From contig NZ_JMDW01000008.1 in NCBI RefSeq assembly GCF_000691525.1, positions 558,001 to 622,000 on the forward strand: a stretch of 64,000 nucleotides of DNA. The letters are read 5' to 3'. Source of the DNA: Mycolicibacterium neoaurum ATCC 25795 (GTDB lineage Bacteria > Actinomycetota > Actinomycetes > Mycobacteriales > Mycobacteriaceae). Below the pieces are notes generated by a model, which saw only the letters and a program-made list of their open reading frames with translations, was not told the origin of the DNA and made no database searches. Position 1 is the stretch's first letter; each line of letters begins with the position of its first letter. Shown in pieces: positions 28,619 through 37,709 of the stretch. The position numbers were made by a program, and so were the translations under genes.

Positions 28619-28881
28619 CAGTGGGGTTCAAAACCGGCGTCATCGGTGCTTCCAGGCGATCGCCGAGGGCACGATCGCAGGCCAGGCAACGGACAGGGTT
28701 CCCACCACCGGGCAACGCGCATCGCCGTCACTATTCGGGACCGCTTGCGGCACAACCGAGGTGCGAAGAGTTTCTTGAGCGGGGACGGTGGAGAGACTGA
28801 TTCGGGTAGCGGAGGTAGGTTCCTGCGGACCGGCGACATGAACTTGAACCAGGTCGCAGTGCTCCGTTCAACCGGTGAAGT

Positions 28882-29502
28882 TCAGTTCTGCGGATTCTGA
28901 GCGATCACCGGAGGATTGCGGGGTATGTCCGCACGCAGGTTTCCGGGATAGCAGGGCGAGGTCCCGATGAGCAGCGGGGCCGCGCCGGCGTTGTTCCTGG
29001 CCTCAAGGTGCAGGACGTAACCGTCCGGGGTGTAGCCGAACCGGTTGGGTTTCTCGAACCCATCACGTTCGATGACTTGCCATCCCCACTGTTCCCAAGT
29101 GGTACCGGTCTGGGCGATGATCTGGTTGAAGTCTGCTCCCGGCGGAAGCTTCAGATCCCGCCAGTCCTCCACGTGGACCGGGGCTTCGGGGCCCGAGGGG
29201 TCGTCCTCGCAGTACTTGTCCATTCGGCCGATGCGGTACCGCGAGCCATCCAGAGTCGTCCCTGCGGGAAGCGTGTTGGCTGTTTCCTGCAGCAACTGCA
29301 AGACGGTGTCCTGGGCTTCCTGCTGGCTGGTCGGGATCTTCGGGTTCGGCACGGTGGGAGTGGCCTCCATCGGACCTCCTGGGATCGTGGTGACACCGGA
29401 CGGCGACGCCGGTCCGAGGGGCGGTGCAGAGTCCTGCGGCGACGTTGAGCATGAGGCAACCACGCCGGTCGCGAGAACGATTGCTGCGATACGTATCTTC
29501 AT
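28882..29502 (-). CDS. Lipoprotein, LppA-like, of the type VII cassette
   Basis: A 206-residue predicted lipoprotein. MKIRIAAIVLATGVVASC ends in a clear lipobox (VASC). The mature part begins with a Pro/Ser-rich linker and then a folded domain with WEQWGWQVIERDGFEKPNRFGYTP and a late Cys in IGTSPCYPG, possibly paired with Cys in KYCEDDP. The domain resembles the mycobacterial LppA-like lipoproteins, but I hold this loosely. The ATG lies 4 bp after the stop of the DUF1023 gene, which supports one transcript. It may act as an immunity or partner protein of the secreted hydrolase; that is inference from position only. Confidence 0.7.
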   Translation of the reverse strand: MKIRIAAIVLATGVVASCSTSPQDSAPPLGPASPSGVTTIPGGPMEATPTVPNPKIPTSQQEAQDTVLQLLQETANTLPAGTTLDGSRYRIGRMDKYCEDDPSGPEAPVHVEDWRDLKLPPGADFNQIIAQTGTTWEQWGWQVIERDGFEKPNRFGYTPDGYVLHLEARNNAGAAPLLIGTSPCYPGNLRADIPRNPPVIAQNPQN

Positions 29503-29506
29503 AGAT

Positions 29507-31150
29507 TCATGGACTCGGTGGGGTGACGTCGGTTTGACCAGCAATAATTTTACCCATGTTCAGTAGTGCGGGATTGCCGTCGGACCAGTAGCTGCTGTGC
29601 GCGTCGACTGATGGCAGGCCGAAAGGCCACGATTTGCCGGGTGCCGCTTCGAAGGGGATGGCGCCGAATTTGCCGGATGTCGGGTCGGGTCCCAGGGTGA
29701 GGCCTGTGGCGAGGGTGATGATGTCCTTCTCGGCGCGGGTGGCGAACACGTTGGCATCGGCAGGCAGATTCAGGTCGCCAGCGTTTCCTGCCAGGATTCC
29801 CGGGCTGCCGACTGCGACGACGTTGTTAGCGTCCAGGTAGCCGTCCAATCCGGCTGCGCCCATCAATGTTGAACCGTAGCTGTGTCCGATGACCGTGTTT
29901 GTGGATGGCCCGGCTGCGCCATCGTGTGAGGCGCGAAGTCCGGATTGGAAGTCCTGTAGTGCGTCGGCGCCGCCGTGGGCGTGGCTTGGCGATGCGGCCT
30001 GCATGAGGTTCATTGGTCGGTCGTAGTCCATCCATGTGGTCACGGATACGTCTTCGATGTCGAGATTCGGATCGGCGGCCAGTGTCGCCTGCAGCATGGC
30101 CTCGGACTTCTCGGTACTGAACTCCAGGCGCGACAGGTCTTGGCCGGTGCCGGGGACAAAGGTCGCGTGCCGTATCGCCTCATCGGGATTGTTGATCGAC
30201 ACAGCGGCATGGCCCTCCTCATCGAGGATGCCGAGGTATCGCTTGAGTCCGTCTGGCGATTCAAGGGCCTTGTGGACCTGATCGTATTGCTGGTCCACCT
30301 TGATGGCGTCATCGAGACGCTGCCTCCACTCCCGATAAGGCTTAGGCGGGTTCGGATTCGCCGTCGTGGGTGGGCCGGACGCCCACTCGGGATGCTCGCC
30401 AGCTATCCGGTCGACCTCGGTCTGCGCTGACTGTGACAACTCGTCGAGGTGGACACGGTTGTACTGGTCTTTGTCCTCGAAGGGCATTCCGGGATGGTTG
30501 CCGATGAACGGGTCTCGCGCGTAGAGCCAGTCCTTCTGCTCGTCGCTGAGTTGGTCCCAGGCTTCGCGAAACTCCTGCGGATCCTCCGGCAGTGGCTTGG
30601 TCAAGATATCCTGCGTGGCTGGATCATTGGTGTGCGGACCTTCAGGAATGGGTGCCGCACCTGTCGCCATCGCGATAGCGCGCGCCAATTCCTGGTCGAC
30701 CCCGGCTGCCTCTGCCAGAAGTGCCGTCAAGCGCGCCTGCAATGCCTCGCGGGTGCTCTCGGCAGCCAGCATCTCAATCATGTTGGTTTGCAATGCCGGA
30801 CCGGGCAGCACCTTGTTGCCGATCGGATCGATTTCAAAGCCCGCGCTCGTAGCATCAGCGCGCAGCTGCGCCAGACTCGCTTTGACTGCGTCGATCTCGT
30901 CGGCGGCTTTGCGTGCGGCTTGTGCTACGGCGATCGCTTCGTTGCCGTGCGCGTCCAGGTCTTTGCGTGTCTGGCCGATCGACTCTTTGGCAGCCTCGGA
31001 GGCTTCACCACCCCACGTCCCAAAGGCCGGCAGTTCGGCGATCCCGTTGGACGCCTCCGCAGCGGCTTCAGCACGACTACGCGCGGCGTTGAAGACTTCG
31101 CGGACGTCACCGGCATCCCAGCGGTCGATGTCCTCAACGGAAACAGTCAC
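29507..31150 (-). CDS. DUF1023 alpha/beta hydrolase with WXG-like N-terminal secretion domain
   Basis: A 547-residue two-part protein. The N-terminal 190 residues are helical and Ala-rich, with a W-x-G turn (FGTWGGEASEAAKESI), as in ESX/WXG100-type substrates. The C-terminal half is an alpha/beta hydrolase of the DUF1023 kind: nucleophile elbow VIGHSYGSTLMGAAG, an Asp region (NVFATRAEKDIITLA) and a late His (PSVDAHSSYW). A secreted lipase, esterase or toxin-like hydrolase is plausible; the substrate is unknown. The start is GTG 31150, 11 bp after the EspC-like gene. Secretion by an ESX system is inferred from the N-domain and the neighbour. Confidence 0.82.
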   Translation of the reverse strand: MTVSVEDIDRWDAGDVREVFNAARSRAEAAAEASNGIAELPAFGTWGGEASEAAKESIGQTRKDLDAHGNEAIAVAQAARKAADEIDAVKASLAQLRADATSAGFEIDPIGNKVLPGPALQTNMIEMLAAESTREALQARLTALLAEAAGVDQELARAIAMATGAAPIPEGPHTNDPATQDILTKPLPEDPQEFREAWDQLSDEQKDWLYARDPFIGNHPGMPFEDKDQYNRVHLDELSQSAQTEVDRIAGEHPEWASGPPTTANPNPPKPYREWRQRLDDAIKVDQQYDQVHKALESPDGLKRYLGILDEEGHAAVSINNPDEAIRHATFVPGTGQDLSRLEFSTEKSEAMLQATLAADPNLDIEDVSVTTWMDYDRPMNLMQAASPSHAHGGADALQDFQSGLRASHDGAAGPSTNTVIGHSYGSTLMGAAGLDGYLDANNVVAVGSPGILAGNAGDLNLPADANVFATRAEKDIITLATGLTLGPDPTSGKFGAIPFEAAPGKSWPFGLPSVDAHSSYWSDGNPALLNMGKIIAGQTDVTPPSP

Positions 31151-31161
31151 TGGCTTGCTTA

Positions 31162-31488
31162 CTAGAGGCCCATGTCCTCAGGACGGATCCGGTTGCCGGC
31201 CGACTCCACGGCGGCGGCCGCGTTCTCGTCGGCGTTGACATACGCCGTGGCGCCGCTGCGCAGGCCGCTGCTATCGCTGATCATCCGACTCACCATGGCA
31301 GTGCTGTCGGCTTGCCACTTCGTCACGGCGGCGCCAAGGACGGTCGCTGCCCCAGCAGGCACACCCTTCTGGGCACCTTCGATCCGAGCGTCGGCCGCCG
31401 CGTGCTTAGCGCGGACACTGTCGGCGTGCACATCGACTGTTGCTGCCGACACGTGGAGGTCCTCAGGAACAACCCGTACCTCAGACAT
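31162..31488 (-). CDS. Type VII secretion target, EspC-like (DUF2580 type)
   Basis: A 108-residue helical protein of the size and pattern of the EspC/DUF2580 family: an N-terminal RVVPEDLHVSAATVDVHAD segment, a turn, a second long helix and a polar C-terminus. It lacks a classical signal peptide. Genes of this family are typically encoded next to the ESX substrates with which they are co-secreted. The ATG has a GAGGGGGG ribosome site. It is the first gene of the cassette with the DUF1023 hydrolase and the lipoprotein. The ESX system that would export it is not in the window. Confidence 0.76.
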   Translation of the reverse strand: MSEVRVVPEDLHVSAATVDVHADSVRAKHAAADARIEGAQKGVPAGAATVLGAAVTKWQADSTAMVSRMISDSSGLRSGATAYVNADENAAAAVESAGNRIRPEDMGL

Positions 31489-31769
31489 TCGGCCCCCCTC
31501 AACGATCTGTGCAACTGGCCCGACATCAGTTTAGTAAGTGCAGAACGCCCGCCGGTGCACCAATTTCTGCTGGAATCTCGCATTCCATGGGATCCAAGGT
31601 GGCTTCTTCTTGTCGGCAGCCCAGTGGCCGCGTAGGCAGGTAGCGCTACCCGCGACCGGGCCCTGCCAGGTGGGAAAGCGCTACAGAATGCGCTGCCGAA
31701 ACGACCATCAATGGCACCGCTCGTCTCTAAGCTGCGGTGTGCGGAACCAACGGGGGAGGAGCTGCTGCT

Positions 31770-33410
31770 ATGGGGAATGCAAGTCCGGGGTGGTACCACG
31801 ACCCGTGGAATCAAGCAGAACTGCGATGGTGGACCGGCGACGAATGGACGGGCTGGACCCACTCTGCAACGCAGAGCGCCGAGAATCCCAACGCCCTGTC
31901 CGCGAGCGCCCGGCAGATCGAGCGAGGGATCGCTGATGTCCTGACCAGCGCTGATCGCATTGCCGTCATCGATGTGGAGACCACAGGTTTGTACCGTGCC
32001 GACCGCGTCGTCGAGATCGCCATCGTGACCATGGACGCAACCGGATCGGTTATCGACGAATTCGACACCCTGATCAACCCGGGCCGCGACCCCGGCCCGA
32101 CTTGGATCCACGGCGTCACCGCCTCCATGCTCACCGAAGCTCCGAGCTTCGACGACGTCGCCCATCACCTCGCAGTCCGGTTGCACGGCGCCGTCGTCGT
32201 CGCCCACAACCTGCGATTCGATACGCGCATGATCAGCAACGAACTCGCGCGGGCCGGCATCGACATCGACTGGGGCTATGGCCTGGACACCCTGCACGCC
32301 ACTGGCTGCAAACTCGCGGTCGCCTGCGCCGAATACGACATCCCGATCAACAATGCGCATCGAGCCCTAGTCGACGCCCGCGCCACCGGCCAACTCCTGT
32401 TCGCCGTCGCGGACGCGTTCAGCACACCCTGCTCGCCGGTCTCAGCGACCCCGCTGCACCGAACCCAACCGCGGCGCATCCTCACCCGGGACGGATTTAC
32501 CGCCGTCACCCTCGACGTTCCCTACCTCGCCGAACTCGCCCGCGGAGTACACGCAGACGCCGACGTCGCGCCGTACGTGACCCTGCTCGACCGTGCCGTG
32601 AGCGATCTGCAACTAACGAGCGAAGAGAGAGTCGCGCTCACTGAACTGGCCCACGAACTCGGCCTTGATGACCGGCAGCGGGAACGTGCACACCGAGAAT
32701 TCCTCAACGGCCTCATCGATGCAGCGCTGGAAGACTCGGTCATTACCGATGCCGAGCTCGACCAATTGTGCCGCGTGGCAGCGCTACTCGATCTCGACGC
32801 CAAGCTCGTCACCCGACGTACGAACCCGTACCGAATCGCCGAATCCACCCTCACCCTGGAAGCCGGATTGAAGGTGTGCTTCACCGGCGCAGCGCTCGAC
32901 GAACTCGGCAGCCCGATCGACCGTGACGCCACCATTCATCCAGAGGCCCGTGCACACGGACTCCAAACGCACGACTCACTTACCAAGTCGTGTGGATTGC
33001 TCATCGCCGCCGATACCGCATCCGAGTCCACCAAAGTGGATACTGCCCGCCGATTCGGCGTACCAGTGGCATCGTTCGCTGATTACCGTCACGCTCTCGC
33101 AACCGGAAACCCACTGCGGGTGACGAACATTGGCAATCCCGGCATTGCGCAAGTTTGCGGTACATGCGGAGACTCCTGGATGGCAGCGCGCCGATCCAGT
33201 GCACCCTTGTGTGCACCATGCCGAAGCAGTCGATCGACGAGTAAGGCGCAGTCGCGGAACACATCGGTGCCGAAACCGCCCGCGCCACCGGCGATCGAAA
33301 CCCTGGTCTGCGCTGACTGTATGAGTAGTTGGGAACGGACCCGCACGCGAGGGCGGCGACCAACTCGTTGCCCGGATTGCGCGCCCAGTCGTGCTGGTGT
33401 GAAGGTCTGA
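31770..33410 (+). CDS. DUF2510-DEDDh exonuclease-BRCT-zinc-ribbon protein
   Basis: A 546-residue multidomain protein. Residues 7-31 form a DUF2510 module (PGWYHDPWNQAELRWWTGDEWTGW). Residues 64-210 form a DnaQ-type 3'-5' exonuclease with an intact DEDDh set: D68 and E70 in IDVETTG, D151 in HNLRFDTRM, H197 and D202 in HRALVDAR. A helical, TerB-like acidic region (about 265-345) follows. Residues 366-440 look like a BRCT domain (LKVCFTGAALDELG). The C-terminus has two CxxC...CxxC ribbons (C463/C466/C481/C484 and C514/C517/C534/C537). GGAGGAG before ATG 31770 excludes the earlier ATG. It opens the accessory region. DNA end processing or defence is plausible. Confidence 0.83.
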   Translation: MGNASPGWYHDPWNQAELRWWTGDEWTGWTHSATQSAENPNALSASARQIERGIADVLTSADRIAVIDVETTGLYRADRVVEIAIVTMDATGSVIDEFDTLINPGRDPGPTWIHGVTASMLTEAPSFDDVAHHLAVRLHGAVVVAHNLRFDTRMISNELARAGIDIDWGYGLDTLHATGCKLAVACAEYDIPINNAHRALVDARATGQLLFAVADAFSTPCSPVSATPLHRTQPRRILTRDGFTAVTLDVPYLAELARGVHADADVAPYVTLLDRAVSDLQLTSEERVALTELAHELGLDDRQRERAHREFLNGLIDAALEDSVITDAELDQLCRVAALLDLDAKLVTRRTNPYRIAESTLTLEAGLKVCFTGAALDELGSPIDRDATIHPEARAHGLQTHDSLTKSCGLLIAADTASESTKVDTARRFGVPVASFADYRHALATGNPLRVTNIGNPGIAQVCGTCGDSWMAARRSSAPLCAPCRSSRSTSKAQSRNTSVPKPPAPPAIETLVCADCMSSWERTRTRGRRPTRCPDCAPSRAGVKV

Positions 33411-33545
33411 TGGGCACGCGGGGCAACATTAGATGGCGTCGACCGTGTGGGGTCGGTACCTGGCGGTCGTGCGAAGGAAACCGACATTTCGAGATGGGTC
33501 ATGATTGTTCTCGTGGCGCGCCCCGTTCGTAGAGATGATTAGGTT

Positions 33546-35786
33546 ATGGCCTCTGATGAGTTTAGATTCGATCCGCGTCGCAACATGGACAACGCGATAC
33601 GCGAACCCCATCAAGATCGTCTCGGCCGTAAACGATTCGCTAGACGCTTAGCACAACGTATCGCCTCCGGTGGGCGACATTCGAGCATGGTCTACAGCCT
33701 GGCTGGCCCTTGGGGTTCGGGAAAAACCTCGGTGCTGAATATGGTCTCGCATTTTCTGGAGCAGGACAGTGGCGGCGACTGGGCAGTCGTGGATTTTGTG
33801 CCCTGGGCCGCAAATGATGTCTCCGCGATTACTGACGAGTTCTTTCAGGCCATCGCGGCAGCGATGCCGCGGAATACCAAAAAGGGCCGAAAGGCTGCCG
33901 GCCAACTCCTAGCGATGGCGCCGGTAGCAGCTGCAGCCGCGAAAGCAGCAGCTAAATCAGCCATCGAAAGCAAGCTTGGCGAGGGCGCTGTCAAGAATGT
34001 CGCGGATGCCATTGCGGAATCCCTGGCTGACCGAGCAGGCGATGTCACGTTCGAGATGGACCCGTTCCAAGAGCGCTTTGAAAAGCTGTCCGCGACGATT
34101 CAGAAAGCCGGAGTCAACGTCCTGGTAGTTGTCGATGACATAGATCGACTGCAGCCCGACGAACTGTTAAGCGTACTTAAAGCCGTGCGACTGCTAGGCC
34201 GCTTCGACCGCGTTCACTACCTCTTATCGTTTGATGCCGAAACTGTGCTGGATGTATTGGCGCAGTCCGACCTTGCTAAAGGAATGCGCACTCGCGCCAA
34301 CCAGTACATGGAAAAGATCGTCCAGTATCCATTTGTCTTACCTCCGCTTCAAGACTCGTACTTTGTCGGCGAATTTGCTCTTGCGCTAGAGGCGGTCGCC
34401 GAGCTTCACGGCCTCTCGCGAAGTTACCCAGGAACAGGCCAAAACGACCCACTAGTACGCCTCGCCGACCTCGTTGCAGGAGCTGAAGACAACACCTTGA
34501 CGCTTAGGGCTGTGTACCGCCTCGCAAGCCAAGTTGACATGCTGCTCACGCTGGTGGGCTCCGAGGAAGATCACGGTGACCCGATCTCGGCTGCGGAGAT
34601 CGATTTCGACGATGCAGTCTTGATTACGCACCTTCGCCTCCGTTTTGAGGGCTTGTATCGGAAGCTCCCTGCCTGGAGCAAAGAACTCACAGGCGAGCCT
34701 CCGGCTATGTTCTATCTCGGCTCAAACAACCGGGAACTGACCAGGGACGAATGGGTCGACCGTATAACCACCGAAATGACAGCGGCCGGGGACACACCTC
34801 CGGGGGCAAACGCACAGGGTGTGGCCAGCTTGATGACCGCGATGTTCCCGAGGGTGGGCGCCACGTTTCTGATGGAGGGAGACAACCGGCCCGCACGTAT
34901 TCACAACCGCGACTACTTCGATCGCTATTTCCTTTTTGATGTCCCTGCGAACGACATTCGCGATGCTCGCGTGCGACGAGAGATCCTCCAGATCGCGAAA
35001 ACAGGAGCGCTGCCTTCTGATTCATTGATCGTTCAGCATCTCGACGACTTCTCGCGCAACGGTGTGATGAGGCGGAAGGTCCTTGCAAATATCAGCCTGT
35101 TCTCAGACGCGACCTCCATCAACGCGGCATCAGCAGCGCATCAACTTATGAGAAAATTGACCGATGCGGATTGGGACCTCGCGGGGTGGGGCTTTATCAT
35201 CTATGCGATGCTCGCCCAGGCAATCACGAAGGCAGATTCGCAAAAGGACGCTTCGGGATTAGTGGACAAGTTCGTTGACGACTTCGGTGTTTGGGCCGGC
35301 GCATCGGTATTGCTACGACCGTGGGAGGCCTCACCCGGCATCGATCGGAGTGTGGTCCTGGCGGCTTGCGACAACCTTCGGGATCAAGTCGTCGCTATCT
35401 GCAAGCGTGACCTCGAGAGCGACGTCTGGGCTGCGGGCGACGCAACATTGCAGACCGTGCTGTCCTTCTACAACTACCTCGACGCGGCAGCGCTGGAACA
35501 AGTCCGCGCTGTAGCTCAGAGCCTGATCGCTACAGGTGTGAAGCCCCATGAGCTCGCTGGAAGATTTATCACGATCGACCAGTCCGGCAGTCGGATCCAA
35601 TACGGACACGGGAGCTATCTGAAGTGGTTCTCCACCATTGTTCCAGACGAACAGTGGGATCTAGATAACATCCCGGAGTTCGACGACGAGCAGGTTTCGG
35701 ACACAGATCCGAGTCTCGAAAACCGGATCAAATTGGCCGCCAACGAGTTACGTCGCTTCCTCGAAGGAAGGTCCGTTCTCACCTAG
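33546..35786 (+). CDS. KAP-family P-loop NTPase
   Basis: A 746-residue STAND-like NTPase of the KAP group. Walker A is LAGPWGSGKTS (about 52-62) and Walker B is VNVLVVVDDIDRL (about 190-202), followed by sensor-like LLSFDAETVLDVL. Between them is an Ala-rich helix (residues 120-140) where many KAP proteins carry two membrane helices; here it is too polar to be a clear membrane segment. The C-terminal 450 residues have no domain I recognise. KAP NTPases occur in bacterial anti-phage loci and near nucleases, as here. Codons such as TTA, ATT and GAT are more frequent than in the flanking core genes, suggesting transfer. Translation start at ATG 33546 lacks a strong ribosome site. Confidence 0.85.
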   Translation: MASDEFRFDPRRNMDNAIREPHQDRLGRKRFARRLAQRIASGGRHSSMVYSLAGPWGSGKTSVLNMVSHFLEQDSGGDWAVVDFVPWAANDVSAITDEFFQAIAAAMPRNTKKGRKAAGQLLAMAPVAAAAAKAAAKSAIESKLGEGAVKNVADAIAESLADRAGDVTFEMDPFQERFEKLSATIQKAGVNVLVVVDDIDRLQPDELLSVLKAVRLLGRFDRVHYLLSFDAETVLDVLAQSDLAKGMRTRANQYMEKIVQYPFVLPPLQDSYFVGEFALALEAVAELHGLSRSYPGTGQNDPLVRLADLVAGAEDNTLTLRAVYRLASQVDMLLTLVGSEEDHGDPISAAEIDFDDAVLITHLRLRFEGLYRKLPAWSKELTGEPPAMFYLGSNNRELTRDEWVDRITTEMTAAGDTPPGANAQGVASLMTAMFPRVGATFLMEGDNRPARIHNRDYFDRYFLFDVPANDIRDARVRREILQIAKTGALPSDSLIVQHLDDFSRNGVMRRKVLANISLFSDATSINAASAAHQLMRKLTDADWDLAGWGFIIYAMLAQAITKADSQKDASGLVDKFVDDFGVWAGASVLLRPWEASPGIDRSVVLAACDNLRDQVVAICKRDLESDVWAAGDATLQTVLSFYNYLDAAALEQVRAVAQSLIATGVKPHELAGRFITIDQSGSRIQYGHGSYLKWFSTIVPDEQWDLDNIPEFDDEQVSDTDPSLENRIKLAANELRRFLEGRSVLT

Positions 35787-35919
35787 GGGTGTGCGGGCGG
35801 TCCGGGTTCGCACCCGAACACTACGACTTTCTGGTCCCGAACGGCACCTGGACCAAGGAGACTGCGCGACCTTGGGGCGACACATCTGGAGATTATCGGT
35901 CGCAGTCGGTAGCAGTTGG

Positions 35920-37023
35920 TTACACCAGCGAAGGACCTTGGCCCGGAGTCCGCATCACTTGGAGCCAGTGCGTGATCGCGGCTTGGTCAGCTGAGTCAAT
36001 CGAATAGCCGCGTGCTGCGATCGTGCTTTCTGCGCCAGGAGAGATCGAGTTGGTCGTTGCCACCATTCCCCGAGTTGCGCCCTCCGCCTGCACATCAGCC
36101 CATAGTGCTTTGACCACGGCCTTCTCGATCTTCGCCCGCTGGCGCTTGCACTGCACTATCAAGAGCGGAGGGCCGTCCACTTCAGCTTCCGACGGCCATA
36201 TTCGTAGGTCGACACCGTCGTCATTTGAACCGGGCCCAAGTTCAACTGCATACCCCTGCCGATGCAGATACTCCGCGACGAGTCTTTCAAACTGTCGCCA
36301 ATGAATGCGAGGTAACTCGTCGATGTTGGCGAACAAGAAGTCGATGAATCGCTGGTCGAAGAACTGACCGGACCTGGTGGCGCAGTCGGCTCGGTCGAAT
36401 AGATCGCTCAGGGCGGCTATGGATGCTGCCTGACGATTCTCGCAACGCAGCCATGGATCGGTATGTTGCTCCGCGCGCAACGCCGCAAGCAACAGCTTGG
36501 TCGCCCGTACGAGTGATCCGCCCCCTGTGGAAAGCGCGGCGCCACCAACTCGGGCGAAATCGAGATCGTCGAGCCTGGCATTGAGGACAAAAAGATCGGT
36601 CCTCGCTACTGTTGCTGGTCCACGGACGGACATAGGCCAATTCTCGACACCGTCGTCTACAAGCACGCACTCCTGGTGGGTCTCATACTTCGATGCAGTT
36701 CCCTGTGCGTGGACCTCTTTATGAATGAGGTTGTGAGCGGCCACGTAAAGGTCGGTGTCTTGGGCAAGTTGCGTCCAGGCTGTAACTCTCGGCGCCTGGC
36801 CGAAGTCACACCAGCGGCTGCCGCAATCTAATAGCGCGGAATACAGCGCCAGTTTGTACTGCGATGGTGTCACGCGCGCAAACCCAGCTGGCGCAGCATC
36901 GCCAACACCACGTCCCAGATATTGGTCGATTTGATCGTCGGTCAACGCGAGACCTGCACGAATACCGACAAGCTCGGCGAGACCTTGTCGGAAGGCTCGC
37001 CACGGCGCATGTATCCCGCTCAC
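35920..37023 (-). CDS. Mrr-like restriction endonuclease family protein
   Basis: A 367-residue protein whose C-terminal quarter is an Mrr_cat-type nuclease. The block starting HWRQFERLVAEYLHRQGYAVEL is followed by GVDLRIW with D272 and IVQCKRQ with Q291-x-K293, the D...QxK active-site form. The N-terminal 230 residues have no recognised domain and probably select the target. Mrr-type enzymes usually cut modified DNA without a partner methylase; no methylase is adjacent. It faces the KAP gene tail to tail. GTG 37023 follows a TAGACT -10 by 6 nt, so the mRNA may be leaderless. Confidence 0.82.
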   Translation of the reverse strand: MSGIHAPWRAFRQGLAELVGIRAGLALTDDQIDQYLGRGVGDAAPAGFARVTPSQYKLALYSALLDCGSRWCDFGQAPRVTAWTQLAQDTDLYVAAHNLIHKEVHAQGTASKYETHQECVLVDDGVENWPMSVRGPATVARTDLFVLNARLDDLDFARVGGAALSTGGGSLVRATKLLLAALRAEQHTDPWLRCENRQAASIAALSDLFDRADCATRSGQFFDQRFIDFLFANIDELPRIHWRQFERLVAEYLHRQGYAVELGPGSNDDGVDLRIWPSEAEVDGPPLLIVQCKRQRAKIEKAVVKALWADVQAEGATRGMVATTNSISPGAESTIAARGYSIDSADQAAITHWLQVMRTPGQGPSLV

Positions 37024-37029
37024 AGCCGG

Positions 37030-37035
37030 AGTCTA
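37030..37035 (-). promoter_or_regulatory. -10 element of a leaderless Mrr-like gene transcript
   Basis: On the minus strand TAGACT is followed by CCGGCT and the GTG at 37023, the same arrangement as at guaA. Confidence 0.52.
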
Positions 37036-37191
37036 AGGTCGGTACAGCGCGGCTTCGGCCGGCATCCTGTTAGCCGCAGCCAGTTTGCCGACGGATAGTT
37101 TTGTCATCCGGCGCACGCATGACGTAGCCCGTAACGGTGGACGTCATGACGACAATGGCGGGCATCGACCCTTTCGTGTCCGCGCGACGCG

Positions 37192-37220
37192 TTGGCGACC
37201 GGTCCTTGGGTTGGCAAGAT
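37192..37220 (+). promoter_or_regulatory. Promoter of the 37.2-kb orphan gene
   Basis: TTGGCG (37192-37197), 17 bp, then CAAGAT (37215-37220), and 6 nt to ATG 37227. This favours the internal ATG over the GTG at 37137 and predicts a leaderless mRNA. Confidence 0.4.
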
Positions 37221-37226
37221 GACAGC

Positions 37227-37676
37227 ATGACGATTCCGCAGGTATGGGTGTCAACGACAACTCCGGATATCAACTACGACGGCCATGCGCCCGGGCAGCA
37301 ATGGGAACTGGTGGGCTCTATCAGCAGCCGTGATGAATCGGATTTTTACACTTACATCCAGGTCGAGCTTGGACTTGGAAGCTCTGGCCGTGGCAGGCCT
37401 GAGTTCTATCTCGATGGTGATCCCGAGGCGGCCTGGGTTCAGGCTCAGGATCGAACTCCGTTCTGGATTGCGATCGACCCCTGGGGTGATGCGCGCGCAG
37501 CCATGCACCGCGTCGAGCCAACATATTTCATCGCCAGAGCGCAGATTGGGTATCTTGCGCGCCGTGCGCCTGAAACACAGGTAGGCCTGACGACGAAAGT
37601 CGTAAAGGTGCCGATTCAATTGAAGCGCGATGAAGGCCAATTGTTCGCAAAATGGGTACAGTCCGACACTGATTAG
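37227..37676 (+). CDS. Hypothetical protein, about 150 residues
   Basis: I do not recognise this family. The predicted protein (149 residues from ATG 37227) is soluble, rich in Trp, Tyr and acidic residues, with beta-type patterning (TYIQVELGLGSSGRGRPEFYLDG, PFWIAIDPWG) and no signal or membrane segment. A longer frame begins at GTG 37137; a TTGGCG-N17-CAAGAT promoter 6 nt before ATG 37227 supports the shorter form. The gene lies between the divergent Mrr-like gene and the 1208-residue protein, 33 bp before the latter, so the two may be co-transcribed. Function unknown. Confidence 0.62.
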   Translation: MTIPQVWVSTTTPDINYDGHAPGQQWELVGSISSRDESDFYTYIQVELGLGSSGRGRPEFYLDGDPEAAWVQAQDRTPFWIAIDPWGDARAAMHRVEPTYFIARAQIGYLARRAPETQVGLTTKVVKVPIQLKRDEGQLFAKWVQSDTD

Positions 37677-37709
37677 AACCGCGGAACGAAGTCGCTTAGA
37701 TCATGTCTC

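Noticed and set aside
35789..36007. Small plus-strand frames after the KAP gene
   Set aside because: They overlap the 3' end of the Mrr-like gene and have no ribosome site or family resemblance.
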